From Clostridia bacterium (GTDB lineage: Bacteria; Bacillota; Clostridia; Christensenellales; Aristaeellaceae), in the NCBI GenBank assembly GCA_017522345.1, contig JAFWZN010000050.1, forward strand, positions 1-33,933: a DNA stretch of 33,933 bases, in the 5' to 3' direction. Positions 1-8,716 of this stretch are shown here, piece by piece. The position numbers and the translations under genes are program-made. Position 1 is the first letter of the stretch. The number at the start of each line of letters is the position of its first letter. The notes below the pieces were generated by a model. The model was not told the DNA's origin. It searched no databases and saw only the letters and a program-made list of their open reading frames with translations.

Positions 1-150
1 TCCGGGCGGGGATCGGAAAGGGGAAGCGTTTTCAGTCGCTGCGCTTTGTGAAAACGCGCGATTTTGCCGTACATGCCGCCAAAATCGATTGAAAATGGAG
101 AGGGAGTGCGCTCCCTCTCCATGCCTCACCCAGAGGTTTGTTGATGACTT
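1..150 (+). repeat. Dispersed multi-hairpin repeat, copy 1 (left-truncated by window edge)
   Basis: From about position 9 this stretch matches the copies at 28991-29200 (same strand) and 33794-33933 (opposite strand) with only a few mismatches. It contains the same series of potential hairpins, including a perfect 12-bp stem with a TGCG loop at 95-122. It ends with GTTTGTTGATG plus a short ACTTGA, directly against a terminator hairpin. No convincing coding potential is present. The left part of the element is outside the window. Confidence 0.85.
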
Positions 151-190
151 GAGCTGCCCCGTTTTTTCGGGACAGCTCTTGTTTATTTTA
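151..190 (+). terminator. Intrinsic terminator abutting repeat copy 1
   Basis: GAGCTGCCCCG and CGGGACAGCTC form an 11-bp stem with one mismatch around a six-T loop, followed by TTGTTTATTTT. The T-rich tail is on the plus strand, so it ends a transcript arriving from left of the window through the repeat. On the minus strand the same hairpin lacks a U-tract, so any role for it in ending ftsZ transcription is uncertain. Confidence 0.7.
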
Positions 191-192
191 CA

Positions 193-1500
193 TTATTCTT
201 CGTCGTTTCTGGGCGTTCTCTTTAAGAAAGAGGGCGTGTCAGGAGAGAAGCCTCTTCTGGGTCTCGGCTCGGCAAACGCAGAGGGACGGGGCGCGGCCTC
301 GCCTTTGCGCTCGGGAATGCGGGTATTCGCCTGAGGACGAGCGGGGCGCATCTGGGGACGCGCGGGCGCTCCCTGCGGCGGACGCTGCGCGGGACGCGGC
401 TGAACGGGACGAGCCTTGGGCGCTTCGGGTCGCTTGTCGTAAAGCGGCGGGAGGCTTACGCCGTCGTCTTCTTCCTTCGCTTCGGCACCTGCGCTTACAT
501 CGCTTTCAAAAGCGCGGCTGAACGGGGACGCCTTCTTCTGGGGAACGGGCTTTTCAAAGCCGGTTGCAATAACAGTGATTCGAACTTCGTCGGTCAGGGA
601 TTCGTCAATGCCTGCGCCGAAGATGATGTTGGCCTCGGGATCGGCAGCCTGCGTAATGAGCTGGGCTGCTTCGTTGACCTCGATAATGGAAGTATCGGGA
701 CCGCCGGTGATATTGATCAGAACAGCGCGCGCGCCGTCGATGGAGGTTTCGAGCATGGGGCTGGAAACCGCCTGCTTGGCCGCTTCGACCATGCGGTTTT
801 CGCCTGTGCCTGCGCCGATACCCATGTGGGCGAGGCCGCGGGATTCCATAACGGTGCGAACGTCGGCAAAGTCGAGGTTGATCATCGCGGGAACTGCAAT
901 CAGATCGGAGATGCCCTGAATGCCCTGACGGAGCGTATCATCGGCGATTTTGAAAGCTTCGGTCATGGTGGTGCCCTTGCTTACGATGGACAGGAGCTTC
1001 TCATTGGGAACGACGACCAGCGTGTCCACGTTGGCCTTCAGCTGATCAATGCCGTTTTCGGCATTCTTCATGCGCTGACGGCCTTCGAACATGAAGGGCT
1101 TCGATACGACGCCGATGGTGAGGATTCCGAGATCACGTGCGATTTCCGCAATAACGGGAGCCGCGCCGGTTCCGGTGCCGCCGCCCATGCCGCAGGTGAC
1201 GAATACAAGGTCGGCGCCCTTTAAGGTGTTGGCGAGCTCTTCTCGGCTCTCCTCGGCCGCGCGCTTTCCGATGTCGGGATTCGCGCCGGCGCCAAGGCCC
1301 TTGGTCAGCTTTTCGCCGATCTGGATTTTTACGGTCGCCTTGGAAAGCGCAAGCGCCTGCTTATCGGTGTTTACTGCGATAAACTCTACGTTGCGAAGTC
1401 CGCTGTCAACCATTCTGTTTACGGCATTGGTACCGGCTCCGCCGACGCCAACAACCTTAATTGATGCAAAATTAGAAGTCTCAAGTTCAAATTCCAGCAC
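193..1500 (-). CDS. ftsZ: Cell division GTPase FtsZ
   Basis: FtsZ is the tubulin-like GTPase that polymerises into the cytokinetic ring at midcell. The 435-residue product has the N-terminal nucleotide-binding fold, with the tubulin signature GGGTGTG at residues 106-112 and the T7-loop NLDFAD at 208-213 that completes the GTPase site of the next subunit. From about residue 325 it becomes a Pro/Ala/Arg-rich disordered linker, ending in a [11 protein letters not shown] C-terminal peptide (about 422-428), the usual docking site for FtsA and other partners. The start is GTG at 1500 behind GAGGGGGAT. It is the last gene of the dcw operon, 33 bp after ftsA. The linker is long and very basic; otherwise the length is normal. 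Confidence 0.97.
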   Translation of the reverse strand: MLEFELETSNFASIKVVGVGGAGTNAVNRMVDSGLRNVEFIAVNTDKQALALSKATVKIQIGEKLTKGLGAGANPDIGKRAAEESREELANTLKGADLVFVTCGMGGGTGTGAAPVIAEIARDLGILTIGVVSKPFMFEGRQRMKNAENGIDQLKANVDTLVVVPNEKLLSIVSKGTTMTEAFKIADDTLRQGIQGISDLIAVPAMINLDFADVRTVMESRGLAHMGIGAGTGENRMVEAAKQAVSSPMLETSIDGARAVLINITGGPDTSIIEVNEAAQLITQAADPEANIIFGAGIDESLTDEVRITVIATGFEKPVPQKKASPFSRAFESDVSAGAEAKEEDDGVSLPPLYDKRPEAPKARPVQPRPAQRPPQGAPARPQMRPARPQANTRIPERKGEAAPRPSAFAEPRPRRGFSPDTPSFLKRTPRNDEE

Positions 1501-1533
1501 AAGGCATCCCCCTCGCTAATGATAGTAATTCTT

Positions 1534-2751
1534 TTATCTTCTGCCAAACAAACCGCGGAAGCCGTCTGCCAGCCGTCCGGGGAGCGTTTCTTCATCAGGC
1601 AAGCGCTGTTCAATGGAAGAAAAAATCAGATCGACCAGTCCCATCGCGCTTGAATAAACGGGACTGTTGAATTGCGCGGCTTTCGCCTGCGGAACCTTGA
1701 CCGAGCGGTTCAAATACGCGCCCAGATATTCCTTTCCGCCTCTGATCATTGCAAGGCCGCCGCCCGTCAGGTACACGGGCGTTCGGCTTACGACAAGACC
1801 CTCTCCGTCCATATCAATCGTGCGGTCGATCATGTCGCACATTTCGTCCACGCCTTCGCGCATGCACTCGCTGACAGCCAGTTCTTCAAAGGCGATTTTT
1901 CTTCCGTATTCGTCGAAGAAATCCGGCGGATTGATCATTTCAAAGCCTTCCGGCGAAATGACAAAGCTGCGCTTGAGCCTTTCCGCCTCGGAGCCCTTGA
2001 TGGCAAGCGCCTCGGAAAGCTTTTCCGTCAGATGCGCGCCGCCCACCGGGAGCATGGCGTGATACAGGATTCCGTCGCCCTCGATAATGCTGAGCTCGGT
2101 TGAAAGGAAGCCGGAATCCACAAAAATCATGGATCTTTCTCTGTCTTCAACAGACGTGAGCCAAAGCATCTCGCCGAAGGAGGAAGAGAGGAAGCCGTTT
2201 ATGCTTATGCCCATGGAATCCATAAGCTCGCGCATATCGTCAATAAAGAACTGTTCGATGGTGATAAACGATATGCATGCCGTGAGCCTGTCGCCAGACA
2301 TTCTTAAAGGATGCATCGTCTTCTCGCCGTCGTCTATCCGAAACCATGCAGGCGATCTGTGAATGACGTTTCCCGGATTTTCTTTTCGTTTGTCAAACTT
2401 CAGAACATCCGCCGCCATATCCATGACATGGTCGATATCCTCTTCCGTTACCCTGCCTGTTTCAGGGTCAATGTTTACCGTCGCTTCCTGCGTTTCCACG
2501 TGAATGTATTCGCCGGGAACGCCGATGTATATATCTTTAATCTTCGTATTGGCGTCTTTTTCCGCTGCGCTGATGGAATTGTAGACCGCCTGCGCAAGCT
2601 TGTTCGGCGTTATCCAATCGCCGTCTCGATACCCGTCGTAAGGCACCGTTCCGCTGCCGATGATGTCACAGCGGTGATAGGAACCGCTTTCCGCGATCAA
2701 AGTAACGATTTTGGACGTGCCAAATTCGATCGCTGCTACCCGTGTCTTCAT
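1534..2751 (-). CDS. ftsA: Cell division protein FtsA
   Basis: FtsA is an actin-like ATPase that tethers FtsZ filaments to the membrane. The protein (405 residues from the chosen start) opens with the phosphate-1 motif AIEFGTSKI and has the SHS2-type 1C insertion expected of FtsA. It ends in a basic amphipathic segment (GRLADGFRGLFGRR) typical of the membrane-targeting helix. I chose the ATG at 2751 because it has a GGGAGAAG ribosome site. The in-frame ATG at 2793 lies only a few bases after the predicted transcription start of the strong promoter at 2806-2835, so it would have almost no leader. The gene is followed 33 bp later by ftsZ. The 159-bp gap from ftsQ and the promoter in it suggest ftsAZ is boosted independently of the upstream wall genes. 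Confidence 0.93.
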   Translation of the reverse strand: MKTRVAAIEFGTSKIVTLIAESGSYHRCDIIGSGTVPYDGYRDGDWITPNKLAQAVYNSISAAEKDANTKIKDIYIGVPGEYIHVETQEATVNIDPETGRVTEEDIDHVMDMAADVLKFDKRKENPGNVIHRSPAWFRIDDGEKTMHPLRMSGDRLTACISFITIEQFFIDDMRELMDSMGISINGFLSSSFGEMLWLTSVEDRERSMIFVDSGFLSTELSIIEGDGILYHAMLPVGGAHLTEKLSEALAIKGSEAERLKRSFVISPEGFEMINPPDFFDEYGRKIAFEELAVSECMREGVDEMCDMIDRTIDMDGEGLVVSRTPVYLTGGGLAMIRGGKEYLGAYLNRSVKVPQAKAAQFNSPVYSSAMGLVDLIFSSIEQRLPDEETLPGRLADGFRGLFGRR

Positions 2752-2805
2752 TTTATCTTCTCCCGCTTTATGCCCGTAAATCGTCCTCATCATCCTGTAC
2801 CCCTA

Positions 2806-2835
2806 ATTATACAGGATAAGCCGCCTCTTTGTAAA
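2806..2835 (-). promoter_or_regulatory. Sigma-A promoter for ftsA-ftsZ
   Basis: On the minus strand, TTTACA (2835-2830) is separated by 18 bp from a perfect TATAAT (2811-2806). It lies inside the only sizeable gap of the dcw cluster and points at ftsA. The predicted transcript start is near 2799. Confidence 0.85.
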
Positions 2836-2910
2836 CACTTTTTTGGTGAAATATTTCATTTTTAATTCATTTTTATTACATTTTTACATTGTCCCTCGCC
2901 GTATTCCTCC

Positions 2911-3660
2911 TTATTGATCGGCGTCGTACACCGCATAGTCGCCGCTTACGATGATTTTGCCGTTTGTTCTGCCGCTTGAGATGATCTCGTTGACCATTTG
3001 AAGCGTCTGTTCAATATTCTTGCCGTCGAAGATCTCAACCATCTGGTTCGTAGTTGTTACAAGATAGATGCTCTTGAGATCCTTTACGTTGAATTCGGAG
3101 TACGTGCTTTCATAGCCGAGTCTTCTGATCGCCGAGGCAATCCTTATTATGTCCTCAAGCTGCTTTTCCTTTCGCAAAACCAGCGTTTTTCCCTTGGAAT
3201 AATTGGAAATATCCGCGCCCGTAACGCAGACGTACGATTCTCGGGGCAAGTGGCTGATTACTTCTATGACCATTGCGTCTTCGTCAATTAAGACATAGTA
3301 GCCGCCTGCCTGCACGACGCAGAGAGGCTCGCGAATGGAAACGGTTAAACGAAACGCTCCGTTAGAAATGCGCTCGATCTTCTCAAACCGCGCAAACCCG
3401 GTCGCGTTCACGCCGTTTCTGACGTCGTTTTCAATATCGGCGATCGCCTCAATCTGCGCGCCCATCTTAAGCGTGGACGAGCGTATGATTTCATCCCTTT
3501 GAGCAGCTGAAATCTCGCCGTTTACACAGAAAACCTCTACATCCTTGAGTCTGTTCTGACCGCCGACCAAAAAAATCACGATGGCTGCGGCAGCGATAAG
3601 CACCAAAACCGCCATAATTCCCTGTTGACCGATCTTCTTTTTCTTATCGTTCGCTGCCAT
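2911..3660 (-). CDS. ftsQ: Cell division protein FtsQ/DivIB
   Basis: The 249-residue bitopic protein has a basic cytoplasmic N-terminus (NDKKKK), a transmembrane segment at about residues 15-34, then an extracytoplasmic POTRA-like domain beginning LKDVEVFCVNG. It fits the FtsQ/DivIB family, which joins FtsL and DivIC/FtsB in the divisome subcomplex that activates FtsW-PBP. Sequence similarity in this family is weak, so the call rests on topology, the POTRA start and its position between ftsW and ftsA. The start is ATG behind AGGGGATGAG, 31 bp after ftsW. No clear terminator follows it before the ftsA promoter. Confidence 0.85.
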   Translation of the reverse strand: MAANDKKKKIGQQGIMAVLVLIAAAAIVIFLVGGQNRLKDVEVFCVNGEISAAQRDEIIRSSTLKMGAQIEAIADIENDVRNGVNATGFARFEKIERISNGAFRLTVSIREPLCVVQAGGYYVLIDEDAMVIEVISHLPRESYVCVTGADISNYSKGKTLVLRKEKQLEDIIRIASAIRRLGYESTYSEFNVKDLKSIYLVTTTNQMVEIFDGKNIEQTLQMVNEIISSGRTNGKIIVSGDYAVYDADQ

Positions 3661-3691
3661 TTTCTCATCCCCTGTATTTTTGCTGTTTTTT

Positions 3692-4834
3692 CTATAACGG
3701 ATTCTGCTCCGAAGAAATGTTAAAAAGAATTCCTACCGCGCCCATGACGATTGATACCGATGTTCCGCCTGCTGAAAAAAACGGAAGCGGCAGCCCCGTC
3801 GTCGGCATAACGCCGATGACGACCGCAATGTTTAGAATCGTTTGAACGCCGATGGTTGATACAATTCCTGCCGACAGCATGCTTTTAAAGCGATCTTTTT
3901 CGCGAACTGAAATCCGATAGCCGAAAAACAGAAACGCCATAAAAAGCGCCATCACAAGAATGCATCCCACATATCCCATATCCTCGCCCACAATTGCGAA
4001 GATGAAATCGCTTTCGGGGTATGGAAGGAAGGAGTATTTCTGCTTGCCACGTCCAAGCCCCATCCCGAAAAGACCGCCGCTTCCAAACGCCATCAGCGAC
4101 TGCGCAAGCTGATAGCCCTCGTTTGAAAGATACCGAAACGGATCAATAAACGAAATCATTCTCGCGCGGCGATAGGGTTCGCTGAGCGCGTAATAGCTTC
4201 CGACAGCTAAGCCTGAAACGCCGATCAAAGCAAGATGCGTCCATTTTGCTCCGGCAATCATCGTCATAAGCGCGCTTGTTATGATGATGGATCCCGCCGT
4301 AGACAGATTCGGCTGAAGCAGAATCAAAACAAACATCGCGCCCGGCACAATGAAAAGCGGAATCAGACCCTTAAAAAAATTCGTGATATCGCGTTTAGGG
4401 CTTGAAAGCGCCCGCGCCATAAACAGAACCAGCGAGTATTTCGCAAGCTCGGACGGCTGAAAGCTGATCGGCCCAATTCTCAGCCACCTTCGGGAACCGT
4501 TTATGTATACGCCTACGCCCGGAATTGCAACCAAAATCAAAAGAACAAAACTGACCGCAAGGAGCCAGCCGCTCACAACGGGCCTTGACAAAAAGCTGAT
4601 ATCCACTTTCCACAGAATCAGCATAAAGGTTAGACCGATCATTATACCGAACAGCTGACTGATGACATCCGTAAGAAGCGATCCCTTTGACCCCGCATTG
4701 TAGAAGCTTGCCGCAAACAAAACGACAAGGCCTGTGACAATCAGGAGAACAAACGATACAACAATGCTTTTTTCGGGCTTTCTTCCCTTTGTACTTCTTA
4801 AAACCTTGGCGCCGCGTAAGCGTAAAAGGCTCAA
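3692..4834 (-). CDS. ftsW: SEDS peptidoglycan glycosyltransferase FtsW/SpoVE
   Basis: This polytopic membrane protein of 380 residues (about 10 transmembrane segments) belongs to the SEDS family, which polymerises lipid II at the septum together with a class B PBP. Family signatures visible are INGSRRWLRIG followed by FQPSELAK, the EDMGYVG segment, and PTTGLPLPFFSAGGTS near the C-terminus. The start codon is TTG at 4834, overlapping the TGA stop of murD by 4 bases, so translation is probably coupled. Location in the dcw cluster favours a septal role, but sequence alone cannot separate FtsW from the sporulation paralogue SpoVE. Confidence 0.95.
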   Translation of the reverse strand: MSLLRLRGAKVLRSTKGRKPEKSIVVSFVLLIVTGLVVLFAASFYNAGSKGSLLTDVISQLFGIMIGLTFMLILWKVDISFLSRPVVSGWLLAVSFVLLILVAIPGVGVYINGSRRWLRIGPISFQPSELAKYSLVLFMARALSSPKRDITNFFKGLIPLFIVPGAMFVLILLQPNLSTAGSIIITSALMTMIAGAKWTHLALIGVSGLAVGSYYALSEPYRRARMISFIDPFRYLSNEGYQLAQSLMAFGSGGLFGMGLGRGKQKYSFLPYPESDFIFAIVGEDMGYVGCILVMALFMAFLFFGYRISVREKDRFKSMLSAGIVSTIGVQTILNIAVVIGVMPTTGLPLPFFSAGGTSVSIVMGAVGILFNISSEQNPL

Positions 4835-6201
4835 GTTCCGCTTTCTTTAAGCGCGTTTACAATGCGCTTGAATTCTCGTCCGCGCGCTTCGTAGTCTTCA
4901 AACATATCGAAGCTTGCGCATGCCGGCGACAAAAGCACGCATCCGCCGTTTTCGGCGTGAAGTCTCGCTTTTTCGATCGCCTTCTCAAAATCATATCCGG
5001 CGTACTCATAATCGGTAAAGCCGACTTTATTAAGCGTTTCGCCGATCCTTTCGCCCGTTTTTCCGATCAGAACGGCATATCTGACCTGGCTGTCTTTCAG
5101 AATCCTGCACATGTCAGTAAAGTCAGAATTCTTTTCCGAGCCGCCAAGCAGTATGACGGTAGGCTCGCGCATGGTCTCAATCGCCTTGATGGTGGAATCG
5201 GGATTGGTGCCCTTGGAGTCGTTTATGTATTTAACGCCATCCAAAACGCGCACGGTTTCGATTCGGTGCTCAACGCCTCTGAAGGTTCTGAGCGTATGAC
5301 GAATTACCGGCGAAGGAATGCCCGCGCACATGGCGCACGCCGTCGCAGCCAGCGCGTTTTCAAGGTTATGCGGACCCGGTATATACACGTCCTCAACTCT
5401 GCACACATTCGTCTTTTCGCCGTTTTTGTCCACAAAAACAATCACGCCGTCTTCGATAAACGCGCCCTTGTCGACCTGATTCAGCCTTGAAAACCAGATA
5501 ACGGTTGACGCTACCCTTTCGGCCATTCTGCGCGTATATTCGTCGTCATAGTTTAAAACAGCATAATTGGTTTTATCCTGTTTTTCAAATATACGCATTT
5601 TGATATTAGCGTAATTTTCCATCGTCTTATGGCGGTTCAGATGATCTTCCGTAAGATTCAAAACCGCCGCGATCTCGGGCCTGAACTCTACCGTCGATTC
5701 AAGCTGGAACGAAGAAAGCTCGCACGCGACATAATCGTCCTGCTTCATCATGCCGGCTCTTCCGCTGTAGGGAATTCCGATATTGCCGACCACATGCGTA
5801 ACCTTTCCGGCGTTTTCAAAAATTGCGCCGAGAAGCGAGGTCGTCGTCGTCTTTCCATTCGTTCCCGTAATGCCTATCACATGGCCCTGTCCGAGCCGGT
5901 AGCTCAGCTCGATTTCTCCAATGACTTCAATGCCCATTTCCTTGGCTTTTGAAACGGCGGGAAGATCGTAGGGTATACCGGGACTTATGACAAGCATATC
6001 CATGCCGTCAAGAACATTTTCAATCGGCTCCCCGAGTCTCCATTCAATGCCGTCTGTTTTAAGCACATCAAGCGCGGAGCCGATTTGCTCTGCGCTTTTT
6101 AAATCGTTGATTCTGACTTTGCACCCGGCGTCGCACGCCAGCTTTGCCGCGTGGATGCCCGAACGAGCCATGCCCCACACAAGCACTTTTTTACCGATCA
6201 A
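4831..6201 (-). CDS. murD: UDP-N-acetylmuramoylalanine-D-glutamate ligase MurD
   Basis: MurD is the cytoplasmic ATP-dependent ligase that adds D-glutamate to UDP-MurNAc-L-Ala. The 456 residues match the usual length. The N-terminal Rossmann-like domain (VLVWGMARSG) is followed by the Mur ligase P-loop GITGTNGKTTT at 110-120 and the C-terminal domain containing INDSKGTNPDS and LLGGSEKN. Translation starts at TTG (6201) behind AAAGGAGG, 21 bp after mraY. The gene ends in a 4-base overlap with ftsW. In the ancestral cluster order murD follows mraY and precedes ftsW, exactly as here. Confidence 0.97.
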   Translation of the reverse strand: MIGKKVLVWGMARSGIHAAKLACDAGCKVRINDLKSAEQIGSALDVLKTDGIEWRLGEPIENVLDGMDMLVISPGIPYDLPAVSKAKEMGIEVIGEIELSYRLGQGHVIGITGTNGKTTTTSLLGAIFENAGKVTHVVGNIGIPYSGRAGMMKQDDYVACELSSFQLESTVEFRPEIAAVLNLTEDHLNRHKTMENYANIKMRIFEKQDKTNYAVLNYDDEYTRRMAERVASTVIWFSRLNQVDKGAFIEDGVIVFVDKNGEKTNVCRVEDVYIPGPHNLENALAATACAMCAGIPSPVIRHTLRTFRGVEHRIETVRVLDGVKYINDSKGTNPDSTIKAIETMREPTVILLGGSEKNSDFTDMCRILKDSQVRYAVLIGKTGERIGETLNKVGFTDYEYAGYDFEKAIEKARLHAENGGCVLLSPACASFDMFEDYEARGREFKRIVNALKESGT

Positions 6202-6222
6202 ATTTTAAACCTCCTTTACGCT

Positions 6223-7221
6223 TCACTTTACATATCCGAGAAGCGCAACAAAGCACAAAAGCGCGGTTAAAACGTCGTACATCGTAACAATTTTCGTCTC
6301 CGGAATGCCGCTTAATTCAAAATGATGATGAATCGGCGCCATACGGAAGATTCGCTTTCCGCCGGAGAAGCGGCAGTAAATCACCTGAATAATGTCGGAA
6401 AGGCTTGAAATCATCATAGTGAAGGCGATGATGGGCAGAAGAAGCGTCAAGCGCGTAACAATCGCAACCGCAACCAGCGCGCCGCCGATGGCGAAGGAGC
6501 CGACGTCGCCCATGAACGTTACGGCAGGATGGGTGTTAAAGCGGAGGAAGCCCAATATCGCGCCGCACATCGCGCCGGAGAATAGCGCAGTGTTGTAAAG
6601 GTCAGGATTCATGCCGGATTCATGCGCCGCAAGAGACATCGCAATCAGCGCAAAAGCGCCGAAGCCCAGCATACTGTTCCCTGCGCACAATCCGTCAAGT
6701 CCATCCAAAAGGTTTGCGCTGTTGACCACACCCACAATCACGAAAATCATGACCGGAATGTAGAAAAATCCAAGATCAATGGTATAGGAAGTAAAGGGAA
6801 CGACAAGCTTTGATCCGATATAGGGATTCAAATATGCAAGCACGGAAAGAACCAGCGCAATCAGCGCCTGAGGCACCATTTTCTGAACCGGCGTAAGGCC
6901 GACGGAGCGGCGCTTTACAACCTTTACATAATCGTCCACAAAGCCAATAAAGGCGAAGGCGAGCATGGAAAGAATTTCAATAATCAGAAAATAGCCCTCT
7001 GTTCCCTTCCACACGCCCATGATGAGCGAGGTTACAGCCGCAGCAAAAATGAACACAAGGCCGCCCATCGTTGCGGTTCCCTGCTTTCCCTGATGGGATC
7101 TGGGGCCGAACTGGTTGATCGTCTGGCCAACCTTCAGGCGCTTAAGCCACGGGATGATAAAAGGCCCGGCGACCATGGAGAGCGCAAAGGCAACAAGTAT
7201 GGTAATAATCAACTTTTGCAT
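6223..7221 (-). CDS. mraY: Phospho-N-acetylmuramoyl-pentapeptide-transferase MraY
   Basis: MraY transfers phospho-MurNAc-pentapeptide to undecaprenyl phosphate, making lipid I on the inner face of the membrane. The 332-residue polytopic protein has the family signatures FVDDYVK, NLLDGLDGLCAG, FMGDVGSFAIGG and the histidine cluster APIHHHFE near the C-terminus, which line the Mg-dependent active site. The start is ATG at 7221 behind GGAGG, 18 bp after murE. Its usual upstream neighbour murF is missing. Confidence 0.97.
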   Translation of the reverse strand: MQKLIITILVAFALSMVAGPFIIPWLKRLKVGQTINQFGPRSHQGKQGTATMGGLVFIFAAAVTSLIMGVWKGTEGYFLIIEILSMLAFAFIGFVDDYVKVVKRRSVGLTPVQKMVPQALIALVLSVLAYLNPYIGSKLVVPFTSYTIDLGFFYIPVMIFVIVGVVNSANLLDGLDGLCAGNSMLGFGAFALIAMSLAAHESGMNPDLYNTALFSGAMCGAILGFLRFNTHPAVTFMGDVGSFAIGGALVAVAIVTRLTLLLPIIAFTMMISSLSDIIQVIYCRFSGGKRIFRMAPIHHHFELSGIPETKIVTMYDVLTALLCFVALLGYVK

Positions 7222-7239
7222 GTCGGTTTTCCTCCGTTA

Positions 7240-8694
7240 TCAAACGCCCGCTTCATCCAGAAGCTCCTGTACGATGACCTTCTCATCGAAAGGATACTTA
7301 ACTCCATTGATTTCCTGATAGGTTTCATGACCCTTTCCGGCAAGAACGACAGCGTCGGACTCGTTTGCAATGGAAAGCGCATATCGGATGGCTTCGCGGC
7401 GATTCTCAATCACTACATATTCGCCGCTTGTCCTGTTGATTCCTTCCACAATGCTGTCGATGATCGACATCGGCTGCTCATTTCTGGGGTTATCGCTGGT
7501 GATGATGGAAAGATCGGACAAGCGGCCCGAAATTTCTCCCATAATGGGACGCTTGGTCTGGTCCCTTCCTCCGCCGCAGCCAAACAGGCAAATCAGCCTT
7601 CCCTTGGTCGTCGGTCTTACGGCCTTTAAGATGTTTTCAAGCGCGTCCGGAGAATGCGCGTAATCCAGAATCACGCGATACGGCGTTTTGGTATCCAAAA
7701 GCTCGATTCTTCCGGGTACCGCCTTAACGGCTTCAATGCCCTTTTTGATATTCTCAATGGAAACACCGACGCCTTCCGCTAAAGACGCGGCGGTGAGCGC
7801 ATTATAGACGTTGAAAATGCCCGTCATGTTCAAATGGATCTCCGTCTTCATGCGCTTATGGTAGCAAAGCGTAAAGCTGAGTCCGCTCTCAGTGAACTCG
7901 ATTTCGCGGGCATAAACGTCCGCCTGCGCGCGAATGCCATAGCGCACAAAATCAATTTCCTTTTCTCTTGCGCGGTTTATGACCGTCTCGTCATCGCAGT
8001 TAATAAAAAGCGCGTTGGCCTGATTTGCAATCAAAAGCTTCGCTTCAAGGTAGTTTTCCATGGTCTTAAAGTAGTCTAAATGATCCACGGAAAGGTTGGT
8101 GAAGGCAGCGGCCGCAAACTGAACGCCGGCAATTCTGTGCATGTGAAGCGCGTGTGCGGAAACCTCCATTACCACATACTGAACGCCTTCATCCGCCATT
8201 TCGTGAAGCAGCGCCTGAAATTCAATCGGATCAGGCGTGGTCTTCCCCGCGTCTTTCTGCCTGCTGCCAATAAGCGTGCATACCGTACCGATAAGGCCGA
8301 CTTTATATCCCGCCTTTTCAAGGATCGATTTCAAAAGGAAGCTGGTGGTGGTTTTGCCCTTCGTGCCGGTGATTCCGATCATTTTCATCTTTCCGGCGGG
8401 ATTACCGTGGAAGCCGGAGGCGATATAGCTCATCGCGTGACGCACATTTTCAACCACGATCTGCGGGCAATCAACGTCCAGCTCGCGTTCGACGATGAGC
8501 GCAGACGCGCCGCGGCTGACTACATCCGGCGCAAAGTTATGCGCGTCCATGTGCATGCCGGAAACGCAGAAAAACAGCGTCCCCTTTCCAATTTCCTGTC
8601 TCGAATCCATCGAAAGAGACGTTATCTCGACGCTGCCATCTCCGATCAAACGATATTTTACCGGCATATTCTGAACCAAATTTGAAAGAATCAT
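7240..8694 (-). CDS. murE: UDP-MurNAc-tripeptide synthetase MurE (meso-DAP type)
   Basis: MurE adds the third stem-peptide residue to UDP-MurNAc-L-Ala-D-Glu. The product is 484 residues from the ATG at 8694, which has a GGTGGAGG ribosome site. A longer in-frame opening to 8811 would overlap the PBP gene and has no homology-like content. The P-loop reads GITGTKGKTTTS, and the C-terminal domain has SDNPRNEQP. The DNPR form of this motif is associated with meso-diaminopimelate specificity; L-Lys enzymes carry other residues there. The inferred cell wall is therefore meso-DAP type. It lies 22 bp after the PBP gene. Confidence 0.96.
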   Translation of the reverse strand: MILSNLVQNMPVKYRLIGDGSVEITSLSMDSRQEIGKGTLFFCVSGMHMDAHNFAPDVVSRGASALIVERELDVDCPQIVVENVRHAMSYIASGFHGNPAGKMKMIGITGTKGKTTTSFLLKSILEKAGYKVGLIGTVCTLIGSRQKDAGKTTPDPIEFQALLHEMADEGVQYVVMEVSAHALHMHRIAGVQFAAAAFTNLSVDHLDYFKTMENYLEAKLLIANQANALFINCDDETVINRAREKEIDFVRYGIRAQADVYAREIEFTESGLSFTLCYHKRMKTEIHLNMTGIFNVYNALTAASLAEGVGVSIENIKKGIEAVKAVPGRIELLDTKTPYRVILDYAHSPDALENILKAVRPTTKGRLICLFGCGGGRDQTKRPIMGEISGRLSDLSIITSDNPRNEQPMSIIDSIVEGINRTSGEYVVIENRREAIRYALSIANESDAVVLAGKGHETYQEINGVKYPFDEKVIVQELLDEAGV

Positions 8695-8716
8695 GCTTTT
8701 TCCTCCACCTGCATTC

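Noticed and set aside
89..334. Open frame starting in repeat copy 1 and crossing the terminator into the ftsZ 3' end
   Set aside because: It runs through a terminator hairpin and antisense into ftsZ. The matching frames in the other copies diverge after the repeat, so it is not a shared protein.
4789..5490. Long open frame (233 codons) opposite murD/ftsW
   Set aside because: It lies antisense to murD, which has full motifs. It has no recognisable domain, and similar antisense frames occur opposite many genes here (for example 2311-2865, 8080-8685, 18490-19095 and 30861-31454), reflecting codon composition.
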